Shown piece after piece: positions 7,709-14,920 of a stretch of 19,938 nt of DNA (positions within the stretch are counted from its first letter, which is position 1; each line of letters opens with the position of its first letter). Below the pieces are notes generated by a model, which was given only the letters and a program-made list of their open reading frames with translations, searched no databases and was not told the DNA's origin. The position numbers were made by a program, and so were the translations under genes. Source of the DNA: SIG510 sp045540975 (GTDB lineage: Bacteria; Bacillota; Clostridia; Oscillospirales; JAAYXM01); the NCBI GenBank assembly GCA_045540975.1, contig JAZQIE010000166.1:1-19938 (forward strand), given 5' to 3'.

Positions 7709-8114
7709 AAAATTCAATTGTTCCCTTTTTGTATCCCGTCACAGTCATTTTTGCAACAAGAACATCGTTATCATTCGTGATAGCGACGTCATAGAAACAC
7801 AGACGGTTGGAAGATGCACGTTCCACCGCGTGCGCCTGCAAATATTTTCCGGTAGCAGGTGCAACAAAGGAAATGCTGTTATCCAATGTAACAGAAAGTG
7901 TTCCTCCGCAATTCGAAGCAATTGCATATGCGAAATCACCGAGGGTGAAAATTGCACCGCCTTGAACCACATTTCCTGCATTCAGATGGGATTCGGTCAC
8001 ATTCATCTTGCACACCGCCTCTCCTTCCTTGGCGGAAACGATTTCGATTCCACAACGCTCCAAGGCAAAGCGGTCACCTGCAAAAAACTTCCGAACAGCT
8101 TCTAAATCAACCAT
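7707..8114 (-). CDS. PaaI-like hotdog-fold thioesterase
   Basis: 135-aa single-domain hotdog protein of the PaaI/YbgC-like acyl-CoA thioesterase group, acting in the cytosol on an acyl-CoA or aryl-CoA that cannot be named from sequence. The signature HLNAGNVVQGGAIFTLGD gives H43, N45, Q51-GG and D60, the usual substrate and catalytic positions of the PaaI group. The start is ATG 8114 with AGGAG 6 nt upstream. It is the last gene of a three-gene minus-strand unit, 9 nt after the fumarase-type beta subunit, and ends in a bidirectional terminator. Its metabolic link to the fumarase-type gene is not obvious. Confidence 0.88.
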   Translation of the reverse strand: MVDLEAVRKFFAGDRFALERCGIEIVSAKEGEAVCKMNVTESHLNAGNVVQGGAIFTLGDFAYAIASNCGGTLSVTLDNSISFVAPATGKYLQAHAVERASSNRLCFYDVAITNDNDVLVAKMTVTGYKKGTIEF

Positions 8115-8123
8115 TATGTTCTC

Positions 8124-8675
8124 CTACTTCCGATATGCGTCACGACCATCAACGAACAGATTTCCGCCGTTTGCATCAATTGCAACCGTGCACGGGAAAT
8201 CCTCAATCTGCATCCGCTTGACAGACTCGCAGCCAAGTTCATCAAATGCAATGACTTCTGCTTTCTTGATGCAGCGAGCAATCACGGCACCTGCACCGCC
8301 GACCGCACAAAGATAAACCGCACCGTATTTCCGCATCGCATCAATGACCGATTCGGCACGTTCGCCTTTTCCGATCATCGCGGTAAGCCCTAACTCAATC
8401 AAGCGCGGTGCAAATCCGTCCATACGACTGGAAGTTGTCGGACCGCAAGAGCCAACCGCCATCCCCTCTTTCCCGGGAGTCGGCCCTGCATAATAAATGA
8501 TTGCGCCTTCCGTTTCAAACGGGAGCTGCTTGCCCTCATCAAGAAGCGCAAAGATTTTTTTGTGTGCCGCATCACGCGCGGTATAAATTGTTCCCGAAAG
8601 AGATACCGTATCCCCTGCTTTCAAGGTTGAAAGCATCCCTTCCAGTTCCTCTGTTTTTAATTGATAGTGTGCCAA
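8124..8675 (-). CDS. Fe-S hydro-lyase beta subunit, fumarate/tartrate dehydratase type
   Basis: 183-aa protein matching the C-terminal (beta) subunit of two-subunit class I fumarate hydratase / L(+)-tartrate dehydratase, which hydrates or dehydrates C4 dicarboxylates. Visible family blocks are TARDAAHK (33-40), GPTTSSRMD (78-86), VGGAGAVIARCIKKAEV near residue 126 and the terminal block beginning DELGCESVK. The 4Fe-4S cluster is carried by the alpha subunit, which is not encoded next to it. The start is TTG at 8675-8673, an unusual start supported by AGGAG (8684-8688 on the plus strand) at 8-nt spacing. The upstream gene stops 12 nt away, its TAA running into this ribosome binding site. Full family length with no truncation. 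Confidence 0.9.
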   Translation of the reverse strand: MAHYQLKTEELEGMLSTLKAGDTVSLSGTIYTARDAAHKKIFALLDEGKQLPFETEGAIIYYAGPTPGKEGMAVGSCGPTTSSRMDGFAPRLIELGLTAMIGKGERAESVIDAMRKYGAVYLCAVGGAGAVIARCIKKAEVIAFDELGCESVKRMQIEDFPCTVAIDANGGNLFVDGRDAYRK

Positions 8676-8687
8676 ATTTCTCTCTCC

Positions 8688-8969
8688 TTATTCTTCGGTA
8701 ACAGCAATCGCATCAAGTTTCGTTTGCAACGCGGATTTTTCTTCTTCCAATCTCGAGCACTCGTCTTTCAAACTCGCGCACTCAGCAGTCATTTTGGAAA
8801 TCTCATCGGAAAGTCTTACAATCTCCGCTTCCAAATCCGCAGCTTGATGTTCAAAGATTTTGCACTCGTTTTTGTGATCAATCAAAAGCTGCTCAATATA
8901 CTTGTAAACATCCTCTTTGTTGAAACCGCCAAACAAAACGGTACCAAACTGGGTTCTTTGACTATCCAT
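8688..8969 (-). CDS. DivIVA-like coiled-coil protein
   Basis: 93-aa protein. I place the start at ATG 8969 because GGTGG precedes it by 8 nt; a longer reading from 9008 lacks a site. The N-terminal part TVLFGGFNKEDVYKYIEQLL resembles the DivIVA N-terminal membrane-curvature domain. From residue 35 on it is one long heptad-rich coiled coil (charged E/K/D with L/I/A), ending near ALQTKLDAIAV. Full DivIVA proteins are usually 150-250 aa, so this is a short form with little beyond the first coil. It probably locates or oligomerises at the septum or poles. It heads the operon with the fumarase-type beta subunit and the thioesterase, an odd combination. Confidence 0.8.
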   Translation of the reverse strand: MDSQRTQFGTVLFGGFNKEDVYKYIEQLLIDHKNECKIFEHQAADLEAEIVRLSDEISKMTAECASLKDECSRLEEEKSALQTKLDAIAVTEE

Positions 8970-8998
8970 AATGACACCCACCTTCCAAACTTTTCTCC

Positions 8999-9027
8999 AG
9001 TATATCACAAATTCAAAAAAGATACAA
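8999..9027 (-). promoter_or_regulatory. Predicted promoter for the DivIVA-like operon
   Basis: Read on the minus strand: TTGTAT (9027-9022), a 17-nt spacer and TATACT (9004-8999) preceded by TG at the extended -10 position. The weak -35 (three of six) is offset by the extended -10. The leader to the start at 8969 is about 25 nt. Confidence 0.6.
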
Positions 9028-9058
9028 CGAAAAAGAAGAAATCCTCGTCTTTTTTCGC

Positions 9059-9087
9059 TTTACTTTTCCCGAAAAATCTGCTATAAT
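9059..9087 (+). promoter_or_regulatory. Predicted promoter for tRNA-Arg
   Basis: TTTACT (9059-9064), a 17-nt spacer and a perfect TATAAT (9082-9087). Transcription would start near 9094, about 14 nt before the mature tRNA. Confidence 0.65.
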
Positions 9088-9107
9088 TTGTTCTGCTGTT
9101 ATGATAT

Positions 9108-9183
9108 GCGCCCGTGGCTCAATGGATAGAGCATGTGTTTCCGGTGCACAGGGTTGGGGGTTCGAGTCCCTTCGGGCGTGCCA
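9108..9183 (+). tRNA. tRNA-Arg(CCG)
   Basis: A full cloverleaf of 76 nt including an encoded CCA (9181-9183). The acceptor stem GCGCCCG pairs with CGGGCGT with a G-U at position 1-72. D stem GCTC/GAGC has an 8-nt loop. The anticodon stem TGTGT/GCACA encloses the loop TTCCGGT, giving anticodon CCG (9141-9143) with G at position 37. The T stem GGGGG/CCCTT carries loop TTCGAGT, and the variable loop is 5 nt. CCG reads the arginine codon CGG. It has its own promoter and terminator. Confidence 0.96.
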
Positions 9184-9185
9184 GA

Positions 9186-9217
9186 AAGAAGTACACAATT
9201 TTGTGTACTTCTTTTTT
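9186..9217 (+). terminator. Intrinsic terminator after tRNA-Arg
   Basis: AAGAAGTACACAA paired with TTGTGTACTTCTT in a 13-bp near-closed stem, then a run of six T (9212-9217). It begins only 3 nt after the tRNA CCA. Confidence 0.92.
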
Positions 9218-9227
9218 GTGTTGTAAC

Positions 9228-9256
9228 TTGCATTCATTGTGAATCGCGTGTATAAT
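9228..9256 (+). promoter_or_regulatory. Predicted promoter for butyrate kinase gene
   Basis: TTGCAT (9228-9233), a 17-nt spacer and a perfect TATAAT (9251-9256). The leader to the start at 9296 is about 33 nt. The same -35/-10 pair and spacing recur before the MFS gene. Confidence 0.72.
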
Positions 9257-9295
9257 ATTTTTTAGTTTATTTTTCAAACAAAAGGTAGGGATACA

Positions 9296-10396
9296 ATGAA
9301 ACTTCTTATCATAAACCCGGGCTCCACTTCGACTAAAATCAGCGTATTTGACGAGTACGAGGAACTGTTTGAAGAGAGCATGTTCCATGACGCCCCGGTG
9401 CTTTTACAATATCCGCACGTCAATGACCAAGTGCCGTTCCGCAAAGAAGTCATTATTGAGATTTTGGGCAGACACGGATTGAAGCCGACCGATATTGACG
9501 TCTATGTCGGCCGCGGCGGCGGTGCACATCCTCAGCGCACCGGTGTTACCTTCATCGACGATACGTTGTACCAAGACACCGTAAACGGTGTTGGCGGAAG
9601 CGAACACGCGGCGAAATTGGGCGTTCTTCTTGCATATGAACTGTGCAAAGAATACGGCGGTGAGATGTATACTCTCAACCCTACAAACATTGATGAATAC
9701 AACGACTATGCACGCCTTACGGGCATCAAAGGCATTTACCGTAACGCGCAGGCACATCCGTTGAATCAAAAAGCGATTGCGGAAAAACACGCGGAAAGCA
9801 TGGGAAAGACGTATGAAGAATGCAACTTTGTTGTTGCTCATATCGACGGTGGCATTACAATCAACGCACATGACCACGGGCGTATGACCGACGGAAACGT
9901 AGGTGCAGGCGGTGACGGTGCTTTTACCCCCACCAGAATCGGCAGTGTCCCCGTTCTTCCCCTTCTCGACTATCTGGAAACTCATTCGGCGCAGGAAGTT
10001 CGTACCATGTGCTCGCGCTCGGGCGGGTTTGTTTCCTATTTCGGCACCTCCGACGCCAAGGTCGTACACCGTTTGGTGGAAGAAAACGACCCGAAAGCAG
10101 TTCTTGTCTGGAACACTATGATTTATCAGTGCTGCAAGCAAATCGGTGCGATGAGTGCTGTGTTAGAGGGCAAGGTTGACGGAATTCTCCTCACCGGTGG
10201 ACTTGTAAGATACGATGACATTGTTGAGGGTATCAAGCGCCGCTGCGGTTGGATTGCTCCGATTACCGTGTACCCTGGCGAAATGGAGCAGCAAGCAATG
10301 GCTTATTCTGTTCTCAAAGTGCTTCACGGCGAGAAAGAGGCAATCCGTTATCCCGGAAAGCCCGTTTGGGAAGGCTTCCCGTTTATCGATGACTAA
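9296..10396 (+). CDS. buk: Butyrate kinase
   Basis: 366-aa member of the acetate/propionate/butyrate kinase (ASKHA) superfamily, matching the butyrate kinase branch. It interconverts butyryl phosphate + ADP and butyrate + ATP, giving ATP at the end of butyrate fermentation together with phosphotransbutyrylase. The N-terminal phosphate loop is INPGSTSTKISVFD. Other typical blocks are VGRGGGAHPQRTGV, HPLNQKAIA, VVAHIDGGITINAHDHG and the C-terminal TGGLVRYDDI. Acetate kinases differ in length and in these blocks. The start is ATG 9296 with GGTAGGG upstream. No ptb (phosphotransbutyrylase) gene is adjacent, although it often is in butyrate producers. It could also act on isobutyrate or other short branched acids. 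Confidence 0.94.
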   Translation: MKLLIINPGSTSTKISVFDEYEELFEESMFHDAPVLLQYPHVNDQVPFRKEVIIEILGRHGLKPTDIDVYVGRGGGAHPQRTGVTFIDDTLYQDTVNGVGGSEHAAKLGVLLAYELCKEYGGEMYTLNPTNIDEYNDYARLTGIKGIYRNAQAHPLNQKAIAEKHAESMGKTYEECNFVVAHIDGGITINAHDHGRMTDGNVGAGGDGAFTPTRIGSVPVLPLLDYLETHSAQEVRTMCSRSGGFVSYFGTSDAKVVHRLVEENDPKAVLVWNTMIYQCCKQIGAMSAVLEGKVDGILLTGGLVRYDDIVEGIKRRCGWIAPITVYPGEMEQQAMAYSVLKVLHGEKEAIRYPGKPVWEGFPFIDD

Positions 10397-10401
10397 TACT
10401 G

Positions 10402-10429
10402 AGCCGTGTCAAACAGACACGGCTTTTTC
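10402..10429 (+). terminator. Intrinsic terminator after butyrate kinase
   Basis: GCCGTGTC (10403-10410), loop AAACA, GACACGGC (10416-10423) and TTTTT (10424-10428). Confidence 0.93.
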
Positions 10430-10431
10430 TC

Positions 10432-10460
10432 TTGCATCGACTTCAGAATCAGTATATAAT
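10432..10460 (+). promoter_or_regulatory. Predicted promoter for the MFS transporter gene
   Basis: TTGCAT (10432-10437), a 17-nt spacer and a perfect TATAAT (10455-10460). The start of transcription would be near 10467, only about 12 nt before the ATG at 10479, so the leader is very short and barely holds the GGTGATG binding site. Confidence 0.68.
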
Positions 10461-10478
10461 CAATTTCGGTGATGTTAT

Positions 10479-11714
10479 ATGGAACGAAAACTCAATCGAT
10501 ATTTACACGTATATCCGTTGTTTGCCGGAATTACCGGTGATTTACTCTTCTACATCGCAGTGGATACCCTCTTTCTCACAGTTGTAAAGAACCTCTCTGC
10601 TGCGCAAATCGTGTCACTGACTTCCATTTCTTCCTTCGCTTGCATTTTCCTTCAAGTTCCGATTTTGAAGATGATGCAAAAGCTCGGGAATACGCGCTCC
10701 ACTCAGTTTGGCGCGTTGATTCTTTTGGTTGGTGCGCTTTCCATTACCTTTGGTCCGAATTTTTATTGGGTTGCCTTTGGCAGAGTGTGCAGACAGCTCT
10801 CGGTTTTATTTCGAAGCACATTGTCGGTTTCACTAAAGAATAACTTGGATTTACTGCACCGCGAAAGTGATTATGTCAAGTTCCGTACCGCAGGAAATAT
10901 GGCGTATTCTATCATCACCATGCTGATTGCATTCGTTGCAAGCCGTATGTTCGTTTGGAATCATATGGCACCGATGTATGGGTGTATCATTTGTGCGGCA
11001 AGCGGTTTCCTCCTCTCATTTTTGATGATTGATTACTCCGATTATGACAAAGTAACTCCGGAGAAAGAGCAAAAGAAGAAAAAGGCACAGTTTAATGCAT
11101 TGATTCTGTTGTCACTGATTTCGTTTGCGTTGTTCCTTCCGCTTGTAGAAACCGGGCAATCCAACGGAATTCTCTTCCTACAACAGAAGTTATTGGAAGA
11201 TTTGGACGTTGACCGCACCGCGCTTTTAATCGGCGTTGTAATCGCAACCTCCAGAATCGTCCGCGTGTTTTCAAATCTGGTGTTTGTCCGCATTTATCGA
11301 GCATTAAAGAATCGGATTGGACATCTTCTTTCTTCCCTGCTGATTCTTTCATTTATCTTGTTCATTGCCGGCTCCTTCTTCCCGTCATATTACCTTAAGA
11401 CTGCCGTGATGGGAATCGGATATTTGGTCTTACTCTTTATCCGAGATCCGTTCCGCATTTATATCCAAGATGTCATTTTGAACCATACCGAAAAAGAGCT
11501 GCATCAGGATTTAATTGCGCGGCTTGAGTTCTTCGGAATGTTCGGTTCGGCTTCCATGGGGCTTTGTTTCAGCATGATTCTTTTAAAATTCCCAATGCTT
11601 GCAGTTATGGGTTCAATGTTGATTCTTGCAATCGCCGAATGCATCCTTTGTATTCGTCTTTATCACATTTTAAACTCTAAAAGATCAAATCTTCTTGACT
11701 TTTCACGAGAATAA
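10479..11714 (+). CDS. Major facilitator superfamily (MFS) transporter
   Basis: 411-aa membrane protein with about 12 hydrophobic segments split by a charged central loop near residue 190 (EKEQKKKKAQ), the usual two-half layout of MFS carriers. The start is ATG 10479 with a weak GGTGA-type site 5-6 nt upstream. The protein ends in a charged tail. I cannot name its substrate, and no regulator or pathway gene next to it helps. It has its own promoter after the buk terminator. The promoter for the next gene lies inside its final codons. Confidence 0.85.
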   Translation: MERKLNRYLHVYPLFAGITGDLLFYIAVDTLFLTVVKNLSAAQIVSLTSISSFACIFLQVPILKMMQKLGNTRSTQFGALILLVGALSITFGPNFYWVAFGRVCRQLSVLFRSTLSVSLKNNLDLLHRESDYVKFRTAGNMAYSIITMLIAFVASRMFVWNHMAPMYGCIICAASGFLLSFLMIDYSDYDKVTPEKEQKKKKAQFNALILLSLISFALFLPLVETGQSNGILFLQQKLLEDLDVDRTALLIGVVIATSRIVRVFSNLVFVRIYRALKNRIGHLLSSLLILSFILFIAGSFFPSYYLKTAVMGIGYLVLLFIRDPFRIYIQDVILNHTEKELHQDLIARLEFFGMFGSASMGLCFSMILLKFPMLAVMGSMLILAIAECILCIRLYHILNSKRSNLLDFSRE

Positions 11715-11723
11715 GAGTAACAT
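11695..11723 (+). promoter_or_regulatory. Predicted promoter for the TasA-like gene, overlapping the MFS stop
   Basis: TTGACT (11695-11700), a 17-nt spacer and TAACAT (11718-11723). The -35 matches five of six bases and the -10 four of six. The MFS stop codon (11712-11714) lies within the spacer. Confidence 0.5.
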
Positions 11724-11763
11724 TTAAATAGTATTATCCCAATAGTGAAAAGGAGGACAAACC

Positions 11764-13086
11764 GTGAAAAAAACCAGCACAAAACACGCACTGTTACTGA
11801 GTGTTCTTTCGCTCCTTCTGTGCGCAAGCATGCTCATCGGGACGACCTTCGCGTGGTTCACCGATAGTGTTTCCAGTGTCAACAACATCATCAAATCCGG
11901 CAATTTAGACGTTGAACTGTACTATCAAACCGAAGGGCAAACCACCTGGGCACCCGTCACCGAAAGCACCAACATCTTCGAAAAGGACGCTCTTTGGGAG
12001 CCCGGCCACACAGAGGTTATCAAGTTAAAGGTTGTCAATGTGGGCAGCCTGGCGCTTAAATACTATCTCGGCGTAAACGTTGCCGAAGAGACCGGTTCGG
12101 TCAACATGGCAGGCAATGATTTCCTTCTGTCCGACTACATTAAGTTTGGCGTTGTGGAAGGCGATCAGACCTACACCCGCGATCAGGCGGTTGCAGCGGT
12201 CGATGCTTCTGCAAACACGCTCAAGGTTACCTACAATTCTGACGAGGCATCTCTTCTTGCTCAGAACGACGGTGACACCGATGAGCAGGTTTTGACCATG
12301 GTGGTCTATATGCCCACCACCGTTGGTAATGAAGCAAACCACAAGACCGGCGCTGCTACCCCGGTAATCAAGTTGGGTGTCAAGTTGTTTGCTACCCAGT
12401 TCACCTACGAGTCGGACAGCTTCGACAATCAGTATGATGCAGATGCATACAACCGACGTGTCAGCACTGCTGATGAGTTCGTTGATGCATTGGCAACCGG
12501 TGGCAGTGTGTTACTGATGCAGGACATCCAGTTGGATTCCTTCGCACTGATCCCTGCCGGCAAGGAGGTTCAGTTGAATTTGAACGGCCACACAGTCACC
12601 GCTGCAAGCAGCGATTTGTGGGCTGTACAGAATCAGGGCAAACTGACCATCGTCGGTGACGGCGAATTTGTCGGTAGTTATACTGCTGTATACAGCAACG
12701 GTGATTTGACCGTTAACGGCGGCACCTTTACCGCGTCAAATGGCTTTGGTTTGATGGTTGACAACATTTACGGAACCGAAGATTCTGTGGCTGTCATCAA
12801 TGGTGGTACCTTCACAGGTTTGGGCGTGTACAACCCGACTGATGTTACCATTAACGGCGGTACCTTCAATGTCGGTCGCGACCCGGACGGTGCAACAGAT
12901 TTTCTTTCCGATAAGATGACTCTGTTCATCAACCCCACCTTTGTTGGCGCACCCAACAATGCAACCGTTACCCTCAACGGCGGCACCTTCAACGGCGATA
13001 TCTACGTTTATGACGACGGTATCACCGAGACCGTCTTCACCAACAACGGTGCTAACATCACCGGCTCGATCAAAGATAACTCTTAA
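11764..13086 (+). CDS. Secreted TasA/camelysin-like protein with C-terminal NGGTF repeat region
   Basis: 440-aa exported protein with start GTG 11764 behind AAGGAGG at 7-nt spacing. The signal is of the SipW-dependent type: basic MKKTSTKHALLL, a hydrophobic core and TTFAWFTDS with likely cleavage after A30, then SGNLDVELYY. Residues about 30-225 resemble the TasA/camelysin fold of Bacillus matrix fibres. From about 235 on a second, beta-rich region contains LNLNGHTV and four NGGTF motifs beginning at N318, N346, N364 and N405, suggesting a parallel beta-helix. There is no LPxTG anchor and no lipobox. No SipW-type peptidase or sister fibre gene is in the window. Its codons are rich in GGC, ACC and AAC, unlike the adjacent MFS gene, which suggests high expression or a different origin. 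A role as a fibre, adhesin or surface protein is inferred. Confidence 0.85.
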   Translation: MKKTSTKHALLLSVLSLLLCASMLIGTTFAWFTDSVSSVNNIIKSGNLDVELYYQTEGQTTWAPVTESTNIFEKDALWEPGHTEVIKLKVVNVGSLALKYYLGVNVAEETGSVNMAGNDFLLSDYIKFGVVEGDQTYTRDQAVAAVDASANTLKVTYNSDEASLLAQNDGDTDEQVLTMVVYMPTTVGNEANHKTGAATPVIKLGVKLFATQFTYESDSFDNQYDADAYNRRVSTADEFVDALATGGSVLLMQDIQLDSFALIPAGKEVQLNLNGHTVTAASSDLWAVQNQGKLTIVGDGEFVGSYTAVYSNGDLTVNGGTFTASNGFGLMVDNIYGTEDSVAVINGGTFTGLGVYNPTDVTINGGTFNVGRDPDGATDFLSDKMTLFINPTFVGAPNNATVTLNGGTFNGDIYVYDDGITETVFTNNGANITGSIKDNS

Positions 13087-13100
13087 TCCTTTTGATGCAA

Positions 13101-13136
13101 CATCACCCTGCCGAAAACCGGCAGGGTGATGGTTTT
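13101..13136 (+). terminator. Intrinsic terminator after the TasA-like gene
   Basis: CATCACCCTGCCG paired with CGGCAGGGTGATG in a perfect 13-bp stem around loop AAAAC, followed by GTTTT. Confidence 0.92.
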
Positions 13137-13144
13137 AATCATGC

Positions 13145-13176
13145 AAAAAGGTCGTAGTTAAACTACGACCTTTTTT
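13145..13176. terminator. Second, bidirectional terminator (ends ung transcript)
   Basis: AAAAAGGTCGTAGTT and AACTACGACCTTTTT form a long inverted repeat with A and T runs at its ends, so it works on both strands. On the minus strand it lies directly after the ung stop at 13177. Confidence 0.9.
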
Positions 13177-13836
13177 CTATAGCGCCCAATCAATCGGTAC
13201 TTCTCCACATGCTTTTAAAACCGCATTTGCTTTTGAAAAATGCTTGCACCCAAAGAATCCGCGGCTTGCGGAAAGCGGGCTCGGATGCGGTGCTTTCAAT
13301 ACCATATGGTGAGCATTTGTGATAAGTTCTTCTTTTTCGGCGGCATTTCTGCCCCAAAGCAAAAACACCATTGGCTTTTCACGATCATTCAAAAGCGAAA
13401 TGATTCGGTCGGTAAAAATCTCCCAACCCTTTCCGCGATGGGAGTTTGCTTCTCCTTCTCGCACGGTGAGTGCGGTGTTAAGCAGCAGTACACCCTGCTT
13501 CGCCCACGGAATCAAACACCCGGTTTTTGGAATTGCCAGTCCCAAATCCGAGTGCAACTCCTTAAACATATTGACAAGCGAGGGCGGTGCATCCACACCC
13601 GGTTGAACCGAGAATGCAAGCCCATGCGCCTGCCCAACACCGTGATACGGGTCTTGCCCCAAAAGAACTACTTTTACATCACGGTATGCGGTATAACGCA
13701 ATGCATTAAAAATGTCGTTTTCGGGCGGAAACACGGTGTGATTCGCACGCTCTTCCGCCAAAAAAATCTGGAGATTCACAAAATAATCCTGTTCAAATTC
13801 GGGTGCGAGTAATCCATCCCAATCATTACCAAACAT
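13177..13836 (-). CDS. ung: Uracil-DNA glycosylase
   Basis: 219-aa family 1 uracil-DNA glycosylase, which removes uracil from DNA in base excision repair. Motif A is GQDPYHG (residues 60-66) with the catalytic D62. The substrate-binding NTALTV is at 120-125, and HPSPLSA (184-190) carries H184, which stabilises the uracil anion. Length is normal for the family. The start ATG 13836 overlaps the stop of the aldo/keto reductase gene by 1 nt (TGATG), so the two are translationally coupled. It ends at a terminator shared with the plus strand. Confidence 0.97.
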   Translation of the reverse strand: MFGNDWDGLLAPEFEQDYFVNLQIFLAEERANHTVFPPENDIFNALRYTAYRDVKVVLLGQDPYHGVGQAHGLAFSVQPGVDAPPSLVNMFKELHSDLGLAIPKTGCLIPWAKQGVLLLNTALTVREGEANSHRGKGWEIFTDRIISLLNDREKPMVFLLWGRNAAEKEELITNAHHMVLKAPHPSPLSASRGFFGCKHFSKANAVLKACGEVPIDWAL

Positions 13837-14855
13837 CAGTCTTCCTCCACGTGCAACTCAGCATAGAGTTTGTCATACCGCTCCAATTCGCGTTTGAGCA
13901 GATTCGGTGTATCCAAACCGTACGGGCAATGCGCTTTACAATGTCCGCACTCCAAACAGTTTTTGATTAAATCCATCTTCGCGCGCCATTCTTTTCCGAC
14001 AAACTGCTGATACGGTGCGCGACCAATCATCAAACTCATGCGCGCCGCCTGGTTGATTTCGATTCCGACCGGGCATGGCATACAATATCCGCATCCGCGG
14101 CAGAAATCACCCGAAAGGCCCTCTTTTTGTGCCTCAATCTCCGCAAGGAGTTCGTCGGTCATCACGGGCGGATTCTTCTCAAGTGCAATGAATTCTTCAA
14201 GTTCCTCCATTTTTTGCACGCCGTAAATCGGAACAACGGTGGGATATTGGTCCAAAAATGCAAATGCGGCGCGAGCACTGGTAATCAAGCCACCCGACAT
14301 GGCTTTCATTGCAATAAACCCGATATCACGCGCGGCACATTCCCGAACAAGCTCATGCTCCGCCTCACCCGAGAGGATACAGAACGGGAACTGCAGTGTC
14401 TCAAACAATCCGGTTTTGATTGCTTCCATCGCAAGTTTTGCGCGGTGATTGGTAATCCCGATATGACGGATTTTCCCCTGCTCCTTTGCACGAAACAGCA
14501 CTTCCCAAATATCGTCATTCGGGAGTTCTGCGGGGTTGTGCAGCTGATAAAGATCGATATAGTCTGTCTTCATCATTTTAAGGCTGTTGTCCAAATTCTT
14601 TTGGACAAATTCCGCACTGTCTGTGGCAGACTTGGTTGCAATCACGATGTGCTCTCGCACATCAGAAAGCGCGGCACCGATTTTTGCTTCGCTGTCGGTA
14701 TAAAACTGCGCGGTATCAAAAAAATTAATTCCCGCTTCATATGCACGCCGTAAAATCTTTGTAGACTCAGATTCCGGGATTCTTTGGATTGGAAGCGCGC
14801 CGAACGAAGTTTTTGTCACCCAAAGTCCTGTTTTTCCAAGACGAACTTTTCTCAT
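13836..14855 (-). CDS. Aldo/keto reductase with two C-terminal 4Fe-4S motifs
   Basis: 339-aa protein. I place the start at ATG 14855 (MRKVRLGKTG) because GGAGG precedes it by 6 nt; a longer reading from 14915 lacks one. Residues 1-230 are an aldo/keto reductase barrel with the catalytic set D47, Y52, K75 and H106 visible in NFFDTAQFYTDSEAKIG, ATKSA and YQLHNP. Residues 250-310 carry two ferredoxin-type motifs: CRGCGYCMPC (C252, C255, C258, C261) and CLECGHCKAHC (C300, C303, C306, C310). Such fused enzymes are common in anaerobes and probably use ferredoxin-linked electrons. Substrate unknown. It is coupled to ung. It begins 26 nt after the rpmE terminator with no clear promoter of its own. 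Confidence 0.92.
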   Translation of the reverse strand: MRKVRLGKTGLWVTKTSFGALPIQRIPESESTKILRRAYEAGINFFDTAQFYTDSEAKIGAALSDVREHIVIATKSATDSAEFVQKNLDNSLKMMKTDYIDLYQLHNPAELPNDDIWEVLFRAKEQGKIRHIGITNHRAKLAMEAIKTGLFETLQFPFCILSGEAEHELVRECAARDIGFIAMKAMSGGLITSARAAFAFLDQYPTVVPIYGVQKMEELEEFIALEKNPPVMTDELLAEIEAQKEGLSGDFCRGCGYCMPCPVGIEINQAARMSLMIGRAPYQQFVGKEWRAKMDLIKNCLECGHCKAHCPYGLDTPNLLKRELERYDKLYAELHVEED

Positions 14856-14875
14856 TTCCGACCTCCAAGTTGATA

Positions 14876-14905
14876 GAACAAAAGCCGACGCATACACGTC
14901 GGCTT
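14876..14905 (-). terminator. Intrinsic terminator after rpmE
   Basis: On the minus strand: AAGCCGACG paired with CGTCGGCTT around a 6-nt loop, followed by TTGTTC. It sits between the rpmE stop (14921) and the aldo/keto reductase start. The T tract is short and broken, so some read-through is plausible. Confidence 0.8.
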
Positions 14906-14920
14906 CTTTGAACAAACTTA

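Noticed and set aside
9108..9217. tRNA-Arg as an integration site for a mobile element
   Set aside because: No integrase, no repeated copy of the tRNA 3' end nearby, and the downstream genes are ordinary chromosomal genes.
9013..9388. Minus-strand open frames containing sequences such as RRDSNPQPCAPETH and RPKGLEPPTLCTG
   Set aside because: They are the antisense reading of the tRNA-Arg gene, a well-known false gene pattern.
9404..10141. 245-aa open frame antisense to butyrate kinase
   Set aside because: Lies wholly within buk, with no ribosome binding site or family motif.
9296..10396. Acetate kinase instead of butyrate kinase
   Set aside because: The protein is shorter than acetate kinases and its blocks (VGRGGGAHPQRTG, HIDGGITINAHDHG) match the butyrate kinase branch.
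11764..11860. Possible lipoprotein signal (cysteine at residue 20 in LLLC)
   Set aside because: The position before the cysteine is leucine and the cysteine lies mid-core, so it is not a lipobox. The TTFAWFTD site fits better.
14127..14753. 208-aa plus-strand open frame inside the aldo/keto reductase gene
   Set aside because: Antisense shadow. The minus-strand frame has catalytic and Fe-S motifs.
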